From NCBI RefSeq assembly GCF_016213215.1, contig NZ_JACRAW010000164.1, positions 16,850 to 80,849 of the forward strand: 64,000 bases of DNA, given 5' to 3'. This DNA comes from Bradyrhizobium sp. (GTDB lineage Bacteria > Pseudomonadota > Alphaproteobacteria > Rhizobiales > Xanthobacteraceae). Below are positions 52,351 to 62,290 of this stretch, piece after piece (position 1 is the first letter of the stretch; the number at the start of each line of letters is the position of its first letter). Under the pieces are notes generated by a model. That model saw only the letters and a list, made by a program, of their open reading frames with translations, was not told where the DNA came from and did not search any database. Made by a program: the position numbers and the translations under genes.

Positions 52351-52370
52351 ATCGCGCGATAGACGCCCGC

Positions 52371-54818
52371 TTACATCCTCATCCGTGCCGCCGAGCCATC
52401 GACCACGTTGTCGACGTCCCCGCGCCAGCGCAGGATATCCATCGCCAGCACAGGATGGTTGAAGCCCTTGAGTTGCAGATCGTCCATGGGCTGGGCGTCG
52501 ACCCATTGCTCGACCATGCCGTAGACGCGGCGCGAGACCACGATCTGGCCCGCCTTGGCCTCGCCGCACAGGCGCGAGGCGAGATTGGTGACGCTGCCGA
52601 TCGCGGCGTATTCCCAGCGCTGCTCGAAGCCGACCTGGCCGAGGGTCGCATAGCCGAGTGCAACCCCGACACCGAAGCCCAGAGAGTGGCCGCGGTTCTT
52701 CCACTTCTCCGTCAGCTCGCCGATGGAATCGCGCATCTCGACCGCCATCTTGACCGCGCGCCTGGTGTGGTCGGCGAACTGGATGGGCGCGTTGAACAGC
52801 ACCATCACCCCGTCGCCGGAGAAACGGTCGAGCGTGCCTTCGTAGCGGAAGATCAGTTCGCCGAGCGCGGCATGATATTCGCGCAGCACGTTCATCGCTT
52901 CTTCCGGCTCGGTCGCCTCGGTGAAGGCGGTGAAGCCGCGCAGATCGCAGAACACCACCGTGACCTCGCGGCGGTGGCTGTCGAGCAGCGCGCCGTGCCC
53001 GTCCGAGGAGGCGATGAGCTGGGCGACCTGCGGCGCGAGGAAGCGCTCCAGGCGCTTGATGCGCTCGATCTCGCCGAGCTGCTTCTCGACCCGCTCTTCC
53101 AGCGAGCGGTTCCAGTGGCGCAGCTGCTCGGTCTGCTCCTGCAATTTGGCCGCCTGCTCCTGCACGGTCCGGTGGGCCGCGGCGAGCTCGCGGCCCTTGT
53201 GGTCGACCTCGGTGAACAGGCGGGCGTTGCGCATCGCCAGCACCGACTGGTGCGCGAAAGTGCGCATCAACCCGATCAGGTTGGGCGAGAAATCGCCGGC
53301 GGCACGGCGCAGCACCACCAGCGACCCGAGGATGCCCTGCTGGTCCGTCAGCGGCACCACCAGCACGGAATGGAAACCGGCGCCGATCGCAAGATCTCGC
53401 AAGGGCATGTCGGCGGCGTGGTCGAGATCGGCAATCGCGATCGGCTCGCCGCTGCTCGCGGCATCGCTGAGCGGGCTGGTGCCTTCGTCGATGGAAAGAT
53501 GCCGACCCTCGGCCTGCTTGTCGATGCCGTTGGCCTCGACCAGGTTGAACTGGTGCTTGGCGGCGTCGTATCCGTAGATCAACACCGCGTCGGCATGGGT
53601 GATCTCGAGCGCCCGGGCGGCGACAGTCGGCAGCACGGCGTCGAGATCGAGCGAGGAGACGACCGCGCGGCCGACCTCCTCGAGGACCCTCAATTCCATG
53701 ATCGATTGCGCAAGATCGCGGGTGCGCTCCTCCACCTTGGCTTCGAGGCCCGCATAGGTTTCCTGCAACTGGCCGGCCATGCTGTTGAACTGCTGGGCCA
53801 GCTCCTGCAATTCGTCCGAGGTATGCACATCGATGCGATGGCTGAATTCGCCGGCACCCAGGCGGTGTGCGCCGGCGCGCAGGGCCTGGATCGGGATCAG
53901 CATGCGGCGCGCGAGCAATGTGCCGGCGAGGATCGCGACCAGCAGACCCATGCCGATCAGGAGGGCGATCCGCACCAGCTGGTCGCGGATCGGAGCCAAG
54001 GCCTGCGCGGTCGGCTGTTCGAAGAACACGCGCCAGCCCAGTTTCGGCACCGGGCTCTCCGCAGTCAGTACCGAATGGCCGTCGAGGTCGGTGCCGGAGG
54101 AGAGCGACTCGCGCTCCGGCGCGATCGCGGCCGCGACCTGGGGCAGCGCCGACAGGTTTCTGGCGATCTCGGGCCCGCGGGAGGAGGAGGCGAGCACCTT
54201 GCCGTGCGGATCGACCACATAGGCGGTGGCGATCTTGCCGACCTGGGCGTCGGACAGGAAATCGGACAGAAAGCGCAGGTCGATTTCTGCCACGGTGACG
54301 CCGGCATTGAAGCCGGAATGGGCCACCGAGATCGACATCAAGGGGCGACCATCAGAGAAATAGGCCGGCGCGTAGCTGAAGCCGCGGGCCACCGTCTCGG
54401 TGAAACGGGCGTCCTGCGACAGGTCGGCGTTGCTGCCGACCGAGATCGACTGGCGGGACAGGCGCAGCACTTCGCGGCCCTGGCCGTTGAGCTGGGACAG
54501 CTGGTTCACCGCCGCGACCTGGTTGAGGAGCTGGGCGTAGTCGGCGCGGCGCTGTTCGATGGAGACGACGCTGGCGCGCGTCACCCAGCTGATCTGGCGC
54601 TCCAGCTCGGAGATCGACTGCTCGATGCGCTTGGCGACGCCTTCGGCCTTTTCCGACATGGCGTCGGTCAGGCCGACCCTGGTGGCGCGGTAGGTGATCC
54701 AGGTTTCCATCGCGCCGTTGACGGCGAGCACGAACACGACGAGGCCAACCAACGAGACGACGTATTTGGCAAACAGCCCCTCGCGGAGAAACCAGACCTT
54801 GTCCTTCGCTGCCGCCAT
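52371..54818 (-). CDS. Membrane class III adenylate/guanylate cyclase with Cache, HAMP and GAF
   Basis: The 815-residue protein has a helix near the N terminus (YVVSLVGLVVFVLAVNGAM), a periplasmic Cache-like sensor to about 280, a second helix (IALLIGMGLLVAILAGTLLA), HAMP, a GAF domain (LDLDAVLPTVAARALEITHA through SVLVVPLTDQQGILGSLVVL), a coiled coil, and a class III cyclase (VVFCDLRGFTAFTE and RFSGDGVMVLFNAP hold the two metal Asp). Near the end it reads YAAIGSVTNLASRL; the usual IGD is IGS and the base-selecting position is Ala. The Asn-Arg pair remains. ATP or GTP as substrate cannot be decided. ATG 54818 has AGGA before it. Confidence 0.92.
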   Translation of the reverse strand: MAAAKDKVWFLREGLFAKYVVSLVGLVVFVLAVNGAMETWITYRATRVGLTDAMSEKAEGVAKRIEQSISELERQISWVTRASVVSIEQRRADYAQLLNQVAAVNQLSQLNGQGREVLRLSRQSISVGSNADLSQDARFTETVARGFSYAPAYFSDGRPLMSISVAHSGFNAGVTVAEIDLRFLSDFLSDAQVGKIATAYVVDPHGKVLASSSRGPEIARNLSALPQVAAAIAPERESLSSGTDLDGHSVLTAESPVPKLGWRVFFEQPTAQALAPIRDQLVRIALLIGMGLLVAILAGTLLARRMLIPIQALRAGAHRLGAGEFSHRIDVHTSDELQELAQQFNSMAGQLQETYAGLEAKVEERTRDLAQSIMELRVLEEVGRAVVSSLDLDAVLPTVAARALEITHADAVLIYGYDAAKHQFNLVEANGIDKQAEGRHLSIDEGTSPLSDAASSGEPIAIADLDHAADMPLRDLAIGAGFHSVLVVPLTDQQGILGSLVVLRRAAGDFSPNLIGLMRTFAHQSVLAMRNARLFTEVDHKGRELAAAHRTVQEQAAKLQEQTEQLRHWNRSLEERVEKQLGEIERIKRLERFLAPQVAQLIASSDGHGALLDSHRREVTVVFCDLRGFTAFTEATEPEEAMNVLREYHAALGELIFRYEGTLDRFSGDGVMVLFNAPIQFADHTRRAVKMAVEMRDSIGELTEKWKNRGHSLGFGVGVALGYATLGQVGFEQRWEYAAIGSVTNLASRLCGEAKAGQIVVSRRVYGMVEQWVDAQPMDDLQLKGFNHPVLAMDILRWRGDVDNVVDGSAARMRM

Positions 54819-55097
54819 CCAGATCCTCATGCGCCGCAAGTTGCGGTCGCATCCGCTTCTCTGATCCCGCGGATCCTGGTGTCTCCGCGTCTCCCGCCGG
54901 TCGGGGCGTTGGCGTTTCTAGCACAGTTTGCCGGCCCTGACCGGCAACCTGGGAGCGTGGTTAGCCGCTTCCCGCTTGGCGCCAAGGTCACCGGTTGCCG
55001 CCATGAAGCACCGCTCCAGCGCTCCCTGCTCCCTTGCTGGGGAGGGGCGGAGAGGGGGGTAGCTCAGGAAAGGATGCGCCAGAGAAGTCCGCTGCGA

Positions 55098-57122
55098 TCA
55101 CCGGTTAAACAATTGGCGCAGCACGTCATTCATCGGCTGGCTGTCCGGCTGGCTGTCCTGGGCGACCGGCGGCGGATCGCTCTGTGCCGGTGCGGACGGT
55201 GCGGCCTGCGGAGGAGGCGTGCCGGGCGTCGTGGGCATGCTGCGGCTGCGGCCGGGCGCGCCGCTGTTCAGTCCCTGCTGGATCAGGTTGCCGAGGGTCT
55301 CGCCGAGCGAGCCGCCGAGCCCGCCAGAGGTCGATGGCTGCGATGGCTGGTTGCCGGAGCCGGCGCCGCTGCCGGAGGCATTGCCGCTAAGCCCGAGGCC
55401 GCCCAGAAGGTCGTTCAATCCGGCGCCATTCGGCCCGAACAGGCCCTTGCCCATCTCCCTGAGCTTGGCGTAGGCGGCGTCGGGATTGTCGAAGATGCCC
55501 GACATCTCGGGATAGATGCGCGGCTGCGACCAGGAGCCGTCGATGATGACGGGAATGCCGAAGCCGACCGGATCGCTGGTGCGGCCCTGGCCTTCGGTAG
55601 TCAGCACCAGCTTGGGCTCGACCCGGAACGCGATCAACTTGGTGCCGAGGTCGATGGTCCCGGCGCCCGTCACCTTCACCAGCGGGCCCACCAGGTTAAG
55701 GTCGGTCGTGACCGCCTGGCCCTTGTCCACGCGGAAAGAGGCGGAGAGCCGGGACAGATCGGTCGAAAGCTCCTTGCTATCCTGCCAGCCGGACAGCGTG
55801 CTCGTGGTCAGCGACCGAATCATCTGCGCCACGTTGATGCCGCGGATGGCGCCGTCCTGGAAGTCGGCGAACACCGTCCCCTGCAGATTCGACATCAGGG
55901 CGCGCTGGCTGCCGCCGACCGAGCGCAGCGCGAGCTTGGCCTGCAGCTTGCCGTCAAGCCTGTCGAAATGGGCAAGGCTGGTGAGGAGCGGCAGCGCACG
56001 CACGCCGACGAGGTCCGAATGCATGGCAAAGCTCGGGCTGCCGCTGGTCGCGTCCAGGATCACTTCGCTGCTGATCTGGCCGCCATAGGCGCCGAGATTC
56101 GAGACGCTGGCTTTCACGATTCCGCCGGCGAGCCGCGCATCGATCGCTGCCGGCGCGAAATGCGCGTCGCCGATATGGGCCTCGACCGCCGAGATTCGCG
56201 TCTGGGCGTCGACATAGTTCAGCCCGGAAACATTGATCGGGGCGTCGCTCCAGGGCTGCGAGGCCGAGGCGGCCTCGGATTTCGCCACGGCGATGTCGAG
56301 GCGCTGGAAATCGAGATCGAGCTTCACCAGCGGCTTGCTGGCGATGTCGACCGACGCCCAGCCGTTGAAGGCACCATCGCCGAGCATGCCGCTCACGCCG
56401 TTGAACATCACAATCGGGCCGTTGAGGCGGACTTCGGCCTTGCCCGACAACCGCGGAAGCGTGCCGGGCATGTCGATCGCAAATTCGACCGGTACGTTCG
56501 CCCGGTCGATCGGCGAGGTGGGCGGGGCCGCCTTGATGTCGAACTTGATGGCACTTTCGCCGGCGCGCGCGGTACCTGTGAAGGCAAGCTTGCGGTCGGG
56601 GCCGATCACGGCATCGGCGTTGATGGCATCGATGCGGCTTTCGACGCGGTCGCGCGTCGGGGAGAACGCCAGCGAGCCGTCCCTGATCTTCACCCGATCG
56701 ATGCTCACCGGGCTGGCGTCGATCGCCGGTCCGAGCTTCGGCGGATTGGCGTTGGGCAGGCGCTCGCGCAGGAGGGGCAGGTAGATCACCGGATGGGTGA
56801 CGACGAGTTGGCTGACCTGCGGATGGCCGGACCATGCGCTCGACAGCGACATGTCGGCCTGGAGGCTGTCGATCACGACCCGGTTGATGCCGGTACGATC
56901 CTTGGGATCCTCCAGCGTGAGATTGTTCAACGTCAGGTTCAGCGACGGCCACAGGCTTACTCGCGTCGTGCCCGCGATCGTCACACGGTAGCCGGTATCA
57001 CGCTCGACCCGGGACTGGATCGCCGAGGTCACAAAGCCCGAAGGGATGCCGATCACCATCAGGAGCGCGAGGACGATGACGACGGAGGCGACCGCGGCGC
57101 CGGCGATTTTGATTGCCTTCAT
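55098..57122 (-). CDS. AsmA-family envelope protein
   Basis: The 674-residue protein has one N-terminal helix (IAGAAVASVVIVLALLMVIG) and the AsmA repeat-groove body: RVTIAGTTRVSLWPSLNLTL, LEDPKDRTGINRVVIDSLQ, then the C-terminal AsmA-2 segment QGTVFADFQDGAIRGINVAQ. It likely bridges inner and outer membrane for lipid transfer, or affects outer-membrane assembly. The C terminus is a low-complexity Gly/Ser/Pro/Gln tail that ends NDVLRQLFNR. It is divergent from the crp-like gene with a CRP-like box between them. Confidence 0.85.
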   Translation of the reverse strand: MKAIKIAGAAVASVVIVLALLMVIGIPSGFVTSAIQSRVERDTGYRVTIAGTTRVSLWPSLNLTLNNLTLEDPKDRTGINRVVIDSLQADMSLSSAWSGHPQVSQLVVTHPVIYLPLLRERLPNANPPKLGPAIDASPVSIDRVKIRDGSLAFSPTRDRVESRIDAINADAVIGPDRKLAFTGTARAGESAIKFDIKAAPPTSPIDRANVPVEFAIDMPGTLPRLSGKAEVRLNGPIVMFNGVSGMLGDGAFNGWASVDIASKPLVKLDLDFQRLDIAVAKSEAASASQPWSDAPINVSGLNYVDAQTRISAVEAHIGDAHFAPAAIDARLAGGIVKASVSNLGAYGGQISSEVILDATSGSPSFAMHSDLVGVRALPLLTSLAHFDRLDGKLQAKLALRSVGGSQRALMSNLQGTVFADFQDGAIRGINVAQMIRSLTTSTLSGWQDSKELSTDLSRLSASFRVDKGQAVTTDLNLVGPLVKVTGAGTIDLGTKLIAFRVEPKLVLTTEGQGRTSDPVGFGIPVIIDGSWSQPRIYPEMSGIFDNPDAAYAKLREMGKGLFGPNGAGLNDLLGGLGLSGNASGSGAGSGNQPSQPSTSGGLGGSLGETLGNLIQQGLNSGAPGRSRSMPTTPGTPPPQAAPSAPAQSDPPPVAQDSQPDSQPMNDVLRQLFNR

Positions 57123-57254
57123 GTCGACTTTCCAAACTGGATGGCGGCCTCGAACCCGGCCGGGAGCTTCGCCCGTCCAGGCACCTTCGAGCTTATCCCG
57201 ACCGGGGGAACCGCTCAAAGCCGCCAAAAATAGATCGCCGGTGCTGTCAACTTA

Positions 57255-57270
57255 TGTGACTTATGGCACA
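57255..57270. promoter_or_regulatory. CRP-like palindrome before the crp-type gene
   Basis: TGTGA-CTTATG-GCACA matches TGTGA-N6-TCACA at nine of ten positions. It lies 55 bases before the Crp-family start and 133 bases before the divergent asmA start, so autoregulation or asmA control is possible. Confidence 0.55.
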
Positions 57271-57324
57271 CTTCTTCGCGGGGTTGTCCGCGATGCTGGT
57301 TTGGTCCATTTCGAAGGTATTGCA

Positions 57325-57999
57325 ATGAGCAAACAGGCCGAATTTGGGGTCATTCTGAAAATGAATCCCATGTTCGCGGACTTGGGTGCAGACGAATTGC
57401 ACCGCTTGTCCAACCTTTGCCACACCCAGCACCTCGCCAGCGGGGAAATGCTGTTCCAGAAAGGCGATCCGGGCGATGCTTTGTTCGGGGTCCGGCGCGG
57501 CCAGATCCGCATCGAGACCGGCGCCCCCGACGGCAGTCGGCTGACGCTCAATTTCATGGGGCCGGGCGACCTGTTCGGCGAGGTGGCAGTCCTCGACGGG
57601 CAGAGCCGCACTGCGGACGCAACGGCCGGTGAAGCGAGCGAATTGTTCGTGCTGCGCCGGGAGGATTTTCTCTCCTTCCTCGAGCGCGAGCCGAAGGTCG
57701 CGATCAAGATCATCATGCTGCTCTGCCAGCGCATCCGCTGGCAGAGCGAGCGCATGGAAGAATCGATGCTGCAGCCCCTGCCGGTGCGCCTGGCGCGGCG
57801 TCTCTGCGCGCTCGCCGCCGACTTCGGCTCCGAGGTGCACATCTCCCAGGAGCAGCTCGGGGTGTTCGTCGGCGCGGCGCGCGAAAGCGTCAACCGCCAG
57901 CTCCAGGCCTGGCGCAAGGAGGCGATTCTCGACCTGCAGCGCGGCCGCATCCTGCTCAAGAACATGACCAAGCTGACGTCGATCGCAAGGAACGAATAG
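57325..57999 (+). CDS. Crp/Fnr-family transcription factor, CRP-like
   Basis: The 224-residue regulator has a cyclic-nucleotide-binding fold (residues 12-125): ASGEMLFQKGDPGDALFGV, FMGPGDLFGEVAVLDGQSRT, where GEVAVLDGQSRTA matches the phosphate-binding cassette. The helix-turn-helix near 165-200 (ISQEQLGVFVGAARESVNRQ) has R-E-x-x-x-R as in CRP, which fits TGTGA half-sites. No Fnr-type Cys cluster is present. The cyclase at 52371 could provide its ligand. GAAGG precedes ATG 57325. Confidence 0.9.
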   Translation: MSKQAEFGVILKMNPMFADLGADELHRLSNLCHTQHLASGEMLFQKGDPGDALFGVRRGQIRIETGAPDGSRLTLNFMGPGDLFGEVAVLDGQSRTADATAGEASELFVLRREDFLSFLEREPKVAIKIIMLLCQRIRWQSERMEESMLQPLPVRLARRLCALAADFGSEVHISQEQLGVFVGAARESVNRQLQAWRKEAILDLQRGRILLKNMTKLTSIARNE

Positions 58000-58011
58000 A
58001 AGCGCTCAGGG

Positions 58012-61000
58012 CTACTCCGCGGCGGGATGCACGACCTTGCCCGCCGTAACGGGTGAAGGCGCGGGCGGCGGTCCGGCCGGGGCCTCGGCCTCGCCATCCT
58101 CGGCGAGGCGCTCGGCATCGGGGCTGTGCACGATCATCAGCTTGCCGAAGCGCCAGATCAGCGAGCCGAAATCGTCCATCACCATGAACATCGCCGGCAC
58201 GAAGACCAGCGACAGGATCGTGGAGAAGATCAGGCCGCCGATCACCGCAAGCGCCATCGGAGAGCGGAACTCGCCGCCGGCGCCTACGGCCAGCGCGCTC
58301 GGGATCATGCCGGCGGCCATCGCGATCGTGGTCATGACGATCGGGCGGGCGCGTTTCATGCCGGCGTCGATCATCGCCTCCTCGCGCGGCCTGCCGGAGC
58401 GAATCGACTCGATGGCGAATTCCACCAGCATGATGGCGTTCTTGGTCACGATGCCCATCAGCATCAGGATGCCGATCCACACCGGCGTGGTGAGTTGCTT
58501 GCCGGTGACGAGCAGGGCGGCGATCGCGCCGCCGATCGACAGCGGCAGAGAGAACAGGATCGTGATCGGCTGCAGGAAGGTGCCGAACAGCAGCACCAGC
58601 ACCGCATAGACCATCATGAGGCCGGCGGTGATCGCGGTGGCAAAGCCCTCCGACAATTCGTTGAGGCTTTCGGCATCGCCCGAGGGGCTGACCTTCACGC
58701 CCTTCGGCAGGCTCTTCATCACCGGCAGCTCGTTGATCATCCTGGTGGCGTCGCCGAGCGCGGCGGAGCCGACGAGGTCGGCCGCGACGGTGGCCTGGCG
58801 TTCCCGGTCGTAGCGGTTGATGCTGGTCGGGCCCTGGTCGAGCTTGACGTCGGCGATCACCGACAGCGGAACGCCGCCCTTTTCGCCGCGCTCGCCGAGC
58901 GGCACGCGAAGCTGCTCGAGCGTTTTGAGGTTGTCGCGCGCGGAGTCTTCGAGCTGCACGCGGATCGGCACCAGCCGGTCGCCCGTGTTGAACTTGGCGA
59001 GCGCGGGACCGACGTCGCCGATGGTGGCAACCCGGATGGTCTGCGAGAGGCTTTCGGTGGAAACACCGAGCCGTGCCGCGAGGTCCGCGCGCGGCTGGAT
59101 GCGAAGCTCGGGGCGCTCCAGCGCCGTTTCCGAGATCACGTTTGCGATGGTCGGAATCCGTTTCATCTGCGTCGCAAGTTCGCTCGCGACGTTGTTGACG
59201 ATATTGCTGTCGACGCCGGTGACGACCAGCGAGATCGCCCGCAGCCCGTTCTCGTCGAGGAACCAGAAGCGGATATCGGGAACGTTTTCGAGCTCGTGGC
59301 TGATCGACAGCTCAAGGTCGTGCTGGGTGATCTTGCGTTCGTTCTTGGGCGTGTAGTTGACGATCAGCGCGGCGCGTCGCACTTCCTGCATTCCGGGCGG
59401 GACACGGCCGCCGTCGACGAACACGCTCTTCACTTCCGGCCGCTTGCGCAGCCGGGCGACGATGTCTTCCGTAACCTTCTCGGTGTAGGAGAGTTGGGTG
59501 CCCGGCGGCAGCTCGATCGCAAGGAGCGAGCGCGAGGTGTCCTGAGCCGGCAGGAAGCCCTGCGGCAGCAGCGTGATGCTCCAGATCGAGGCCGCAAAGA
59601 CGCCGAGCCCGACCAGCACGGTGATGTAGTGGTGCTTCACCGACCAGGCGACGAGGCGGTGGTAGGCGCGCAGAATGCGGCCCGGCTCCGGCTCGTCATG
59701 GCCGTGATGCTTGAGGAAATAGGCCGCCAGCATCGGGGTGACGAAGCGCGCGGCCAGCAGGGAGAAGAACACCTGCACCGACACGGTGATGCCGAACTGC
59801 TTGAAGAACTGCCCGGCGATGCCGGACATGAAGCTTGCCGGCGCGAAGATAGCGATGATGGTGAGCGAGATCGCGATCACGGCGAGGCCGATCTCGTCGG
59901 CGGCTTCCAGTGCGGCGCGGTACGGCGACTTGCCCGTTCGCATGTGGCGCACGATGTTCTCGATCTCGACGATGGCGTCGTCGACCAGAATACCGGTCGA
60001 TAGCGTGATCGCGAGGAAGCTGACGAGGTTCAGCGAGAAGCCGAGGATGTCCATCGCCCAGAATGCCGGAAAGATGGACAGCGGCAGCGAGATCGCGGCG
60101 ATGATGGTGGCGCGGAGGTCGCGCAGAAACAAAAGCACGATAATGACCGCGAGGATGGCGCCTTCGAACAGGGTCGAGATCGCGGCTTCGTAGTTGCCCT
60201 TGGTGTACTCGACCGAGGTGTCGATCAGCTTGAGGTCGACGTCGGGGTAGGCGGCCTTGAGCGCGTCGATGCGCTTCTGCACGGCGGCGGCGACCACCAC
60301 GTCGCTCGCGCCCTTGGAGCGCTTGATGCCGAGGGCGACCACCGGCTCGCCGTTGAAGCGGGCGAAGGTGCGGCGATCGGCGATGGTGTCGGTCACCGTG
60401 CCGAGGTCGTCGAGCCTGACCTCGCCGCCGCCGAACAGCGGGATCATGGTGCCGGCGAGATCGTTCAGCGAGGTGGCGCCGGCGAGCGTGCGGATCGCCT
60501 GGTCGTTCTTGCCGATTTCGGCGCGGCCCCCGGCGACGTCGACATTGGTGCCGCGCAGGCTCTGGCTGACATTGACGGCGGTCAGACCCATCGCCTGCAG
60601 CCGGTCGGGGTCGAGCGAAACCAGAATTTCGCGCTCGACACCGCCGATGCGCTCGACCTGGGCCACGCCGCGCACGCCCTGCAGGGCGCGCTTGACCACG
60701 TCGTCGACGAAATAGGACAGCTGTTCCGGGGTCTTGCCGGGCGAGATCGCCGCATAGGTGACGATCGGCAGTCCGATCACGTCCACACGCTGGATGAGCG
60801 GCTCGGTGACGTTCTGCGGCAGGTTGGCGCGCACGCGCGTGACCGCGTCCTTGACATCGTTGAGCGCGCGGTCGGTGTTGGTCTCGAGCGCGAACTGGAT
60901 TGTGGTTATCGAGAGGCCGTCGGTGATCGAAGAGGAAATATGCCGCACGCCTTCGACACCGGAGATACCGTCTTCGATCGTCTTGGTGACCTGCGATTCA

Positions 61001-61185
61001 AGCTCGGCCGGCGCCGCGCCGAATTGCGCGACCGCCACCGATATCACGGGGATGTCGGCGGACGGCAGCCGCGTCACCGCCAGCTTGGTGAAGGAGACCC
61101 AGCCCAGGATCAGTAGGATGATTGAAAATACGATAGACGGCAGCGGGTTTCGAATCGACCATGCCGAGATATTCATTGCTGCCAT
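58012..61185 (-). CDS. RND-family efflux pump permease
   Basis: The 1057-residue pump has the standard RND layout: twelve helices and two large periplasmic loops. The first helix is LPSIVFSIILLILGWVSFTK; the proton-relay Asp pair is in GILVDDAIVEIENIVRH and the Lys in GIVTKNAIMLVEFAIES. It resembles the HAE1 (hydrophobe/amphiphile) group. Proton-driven export through an outer-membrane partner is expected. The start overlaps the adaptor stop in TGATG, so the two are translationally coupled. The outer-membrane channel gene is not in the window. Confidence 0.95.
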   Translation of the reverse strand: MAAMNISAWSIRNPLPSIVFSIILLILGWVSFTKLAVTRLPSADIPVISVAVAQFGAAPAELESQVTKTIEDGISGVEGVRHISSSITDGLSITTIQFALETNTDRALNDVKDAVTRVRANLPQNVTEPLIQRVDVIGLPIVTYAAISPGKTPEQLSYFVDDVVKRALQGVRGVAQVERIGGVEREILVSLDPDRLQAMGLTAVNVSQSLRGTNVDVAGGRAEIGKNDQAIRTLAGATSLNDLAGTMIPLFGGGEVRLDDLGTVTDTIADRRTFARFNGEPVVALGIKRSKGASDVVVAAAVQKRIDALKAAYPDVDLKLIDTSVEYTKGNYEAAISTLFEGAILAVIIVLLFLRDLRATIIAAISLPLSIFPAFWAMDILGFSLNLVSFLAITLSTGILVDDAIVEIENIVRHMRTGKSPYRAALEAADEIGLAVIAISLTIIAIFAPASFMSGIAGQFFKQFGITVSVQVFFSLLAARFVTPMLAAYFLKHHGHDEPEPGRILRAYHRLVAWSVKHHYITVLVGLGVFAASIWSITLLPQGFLPAQDTSRSLLAIELPPGTQLSYTEKVTEDIVARLRKRPEVKSVFVDGGRVPPGMQEVRRAALIVNYTPKNERKITQHDLELSISHELENVPDIRFWFLDENGLRAISLVVTGVDSNIVNNVASELATQMKRIPTIANVISETALERPELRIQPRADLAARLGVSTESLSQTIRVATIGDVGPALAKFNTGDRLVPIRVQLEDSARDNLKTLEQLRVPLGERGEKGGVPLSVIADVKLDQGPTSINRYDRERQATVAADLVGSAALGDATRMINELPVMKSLPKGVKVSPSGDAESLNELSEGFATAITAGLMMVYAVLVLLFGTFLQPITILFSLPLSIGGAIAALLVTGKQLTTPVWIGILMLMGIVTKNAIMLVEFAIESIRSGRPREEAMIDAGMKRARPIVMTTIAMAAGMIPSALAVGAGGEFRSPMALAVIGGLIFSTILSLVFVPAMFMVMDDFGSLIWRFGKLMIVHSPDAERLAEDGEAEAPAGPPPAPSPVTAGKVVHPAAE

Positions 61186-62114
61186 CAGCGTGCCCGCGAT
61201 CGATCGAGTTCATCAGCAAAGACGGTTTTGATCTGGTCGCCGTCGTGCAGCGAACTGCCGGCGTCGGCCACCACGATTTCGCCCACGGTAAGCCCTTCGA
61301 GGATCTCCGTGGAGGTGTCGGACGTCAGCCCGACGCGCACCTTCCGCGTCTCGACCGTGGTCCCTTTGACCACCTGAATAGTGAGATGATCAATGGCGGT
61401 GCGCGGAATGGCGACGCCGCAGCTGCGCTTGGCGTCGATGCTGGCGCGGGCGAAGGTGCCGACTTTCAGCGAGGGGGTGTTGGTGAGCGAGATCCGCACA
61501 TGACCGAGCTGGGTCGCCCGGTCGATTTCCGGTGCGACCAGCCTGACCCGGCCCATCAGGTCGGGCGCGTTGTCGCGGCTGACTCTCACGGTGGCGCCGG
61601 GGTTGAGCTTGAGCATGTGCACGGAAGGCACCTGGGCATCGAGCTCGAGCTCGTTATTGACGGCGATGCGGAACATTGGACCCGCCTGCGGTGAAGCCGG
61701 CGCACCGACGATCGTCCTGACCTCCGTGATGAGGCCGCGGGCCGGCGCACGCAGCGAAATAGGTCCCTGCGGGCCTGGCCTTTGCGGCTGGCCGGGCATC
61801 TGCGCCGGCGGACTTAAGCGCGCCAGCTCCTGGTTGTCGGTCACCATGTCGCCCTCGCGGACAAACAGGTCGGTCACCCGCGAGCCTTCCTGGTCCGCGC
61901 TGACCACGGCTTCTCGCTTTGGAACGACGAAGCCGGTCACCCGCACCTGGTCGGAGAAGCAGGCGTTGGTCGACTTCGTCACCACGACGAGCGCCTGGCC
62001 CGGCGTATCCTTTTCCGCCGGCCGGGGACGATGCTCGAACCAGTAATAGACGGCTCCCAGCGCCACGAAGAACACGACGCCCGCCGCAGGCTTGAGGTAT
62101 TCGGAGAAGTTCAT
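61185..62114 (-). CDS. RND membrane-fusion adaptor
   Basis: The 309-residue periplasmic adaptor starts MNFSEYLKPAAGVVFFVALG with one membrane helix. Barrel-lipoyl segments are SRVTDLFVREGDMVTDNQEL and SLRAPARGLITEVRTIVGAP, and the end TVGEIVVADAGSSLHDGDQI is typical. It contains the pair CFSDQV and SCGVAIP, matched in the orphan adaptor at 39532. Its stop overlaps the pump start, so both should be made in equal amounts. Confidence 0.9.
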   Translation of the reverse strand: MNFSEYLKPAAGVVFFVALGAVYYWFEHRPRPAEKDTPGQALVVVTKSTNACFSDQVRVTGFVVPKREAVVSADQEGSRVTDLFVREGDMVTDNQELARLSPPAQMPGQPQRPGPQGPISLRAPARGLITEVRTIVGAPASPQAGPMFRIAVNNELELDAQVPSVHMLKLNPGATVRVSRDNAPDLMGRVRLVAPEIDRATQLGHVRISLTNTPSLKVGTFARASIDAKRSCGVAIPRTAIDHLTIQVVKGTTVETRKVRVGLTSDTSTEILEGLTVGEIVVADAGSSLHDGDQIKTVFADELDRSRAR

Positions 62115-62205
62115 CGCCGCATGGTCCAGGCTCTGTTCGTTGAAGCCGCCGGGGCGCGGTTCATGATTGTCGCAGGGACGTCCGGATCAGCCCCGACATG
62201 AAGAT

Positions 62206-62229
62206 GCGTCCCGCAAGGCTGCGGGACGC
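62206..62229. terminator. Strong hairpin downstream of the OmpA-like gene
   Basis: GCGTCCCGCA and TGCGGGACGC form a ten-base-pair stem with a four-base loop. It lies 62 bases past the OmpA-like stop on the minus strand, before the adaptor start. There is no clear T tract, so it may attenuate or block read-through rather than terminate fully. Confidence 0.5.
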
Positions 62230-62290
62230 GAATGATCAGCGAGACCTTACACCGTGTCACGACCGGTCACTTGAACGTTTGCGTCACCGG

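Noticed and set aside
52311..57233. A 1640-residue plus-strand open frame
   Set aside because: It is antisense to the cyclase and AsmA genes, is rich in His, Arg, Gly and Asp, and shows no domain. High GC on the opposite codon phase explains it.
58126..60003. A 625-residue plus-strand frame
   Set aside because: Antisense to the RND pump; repetitive Asp/Arg/His composition.
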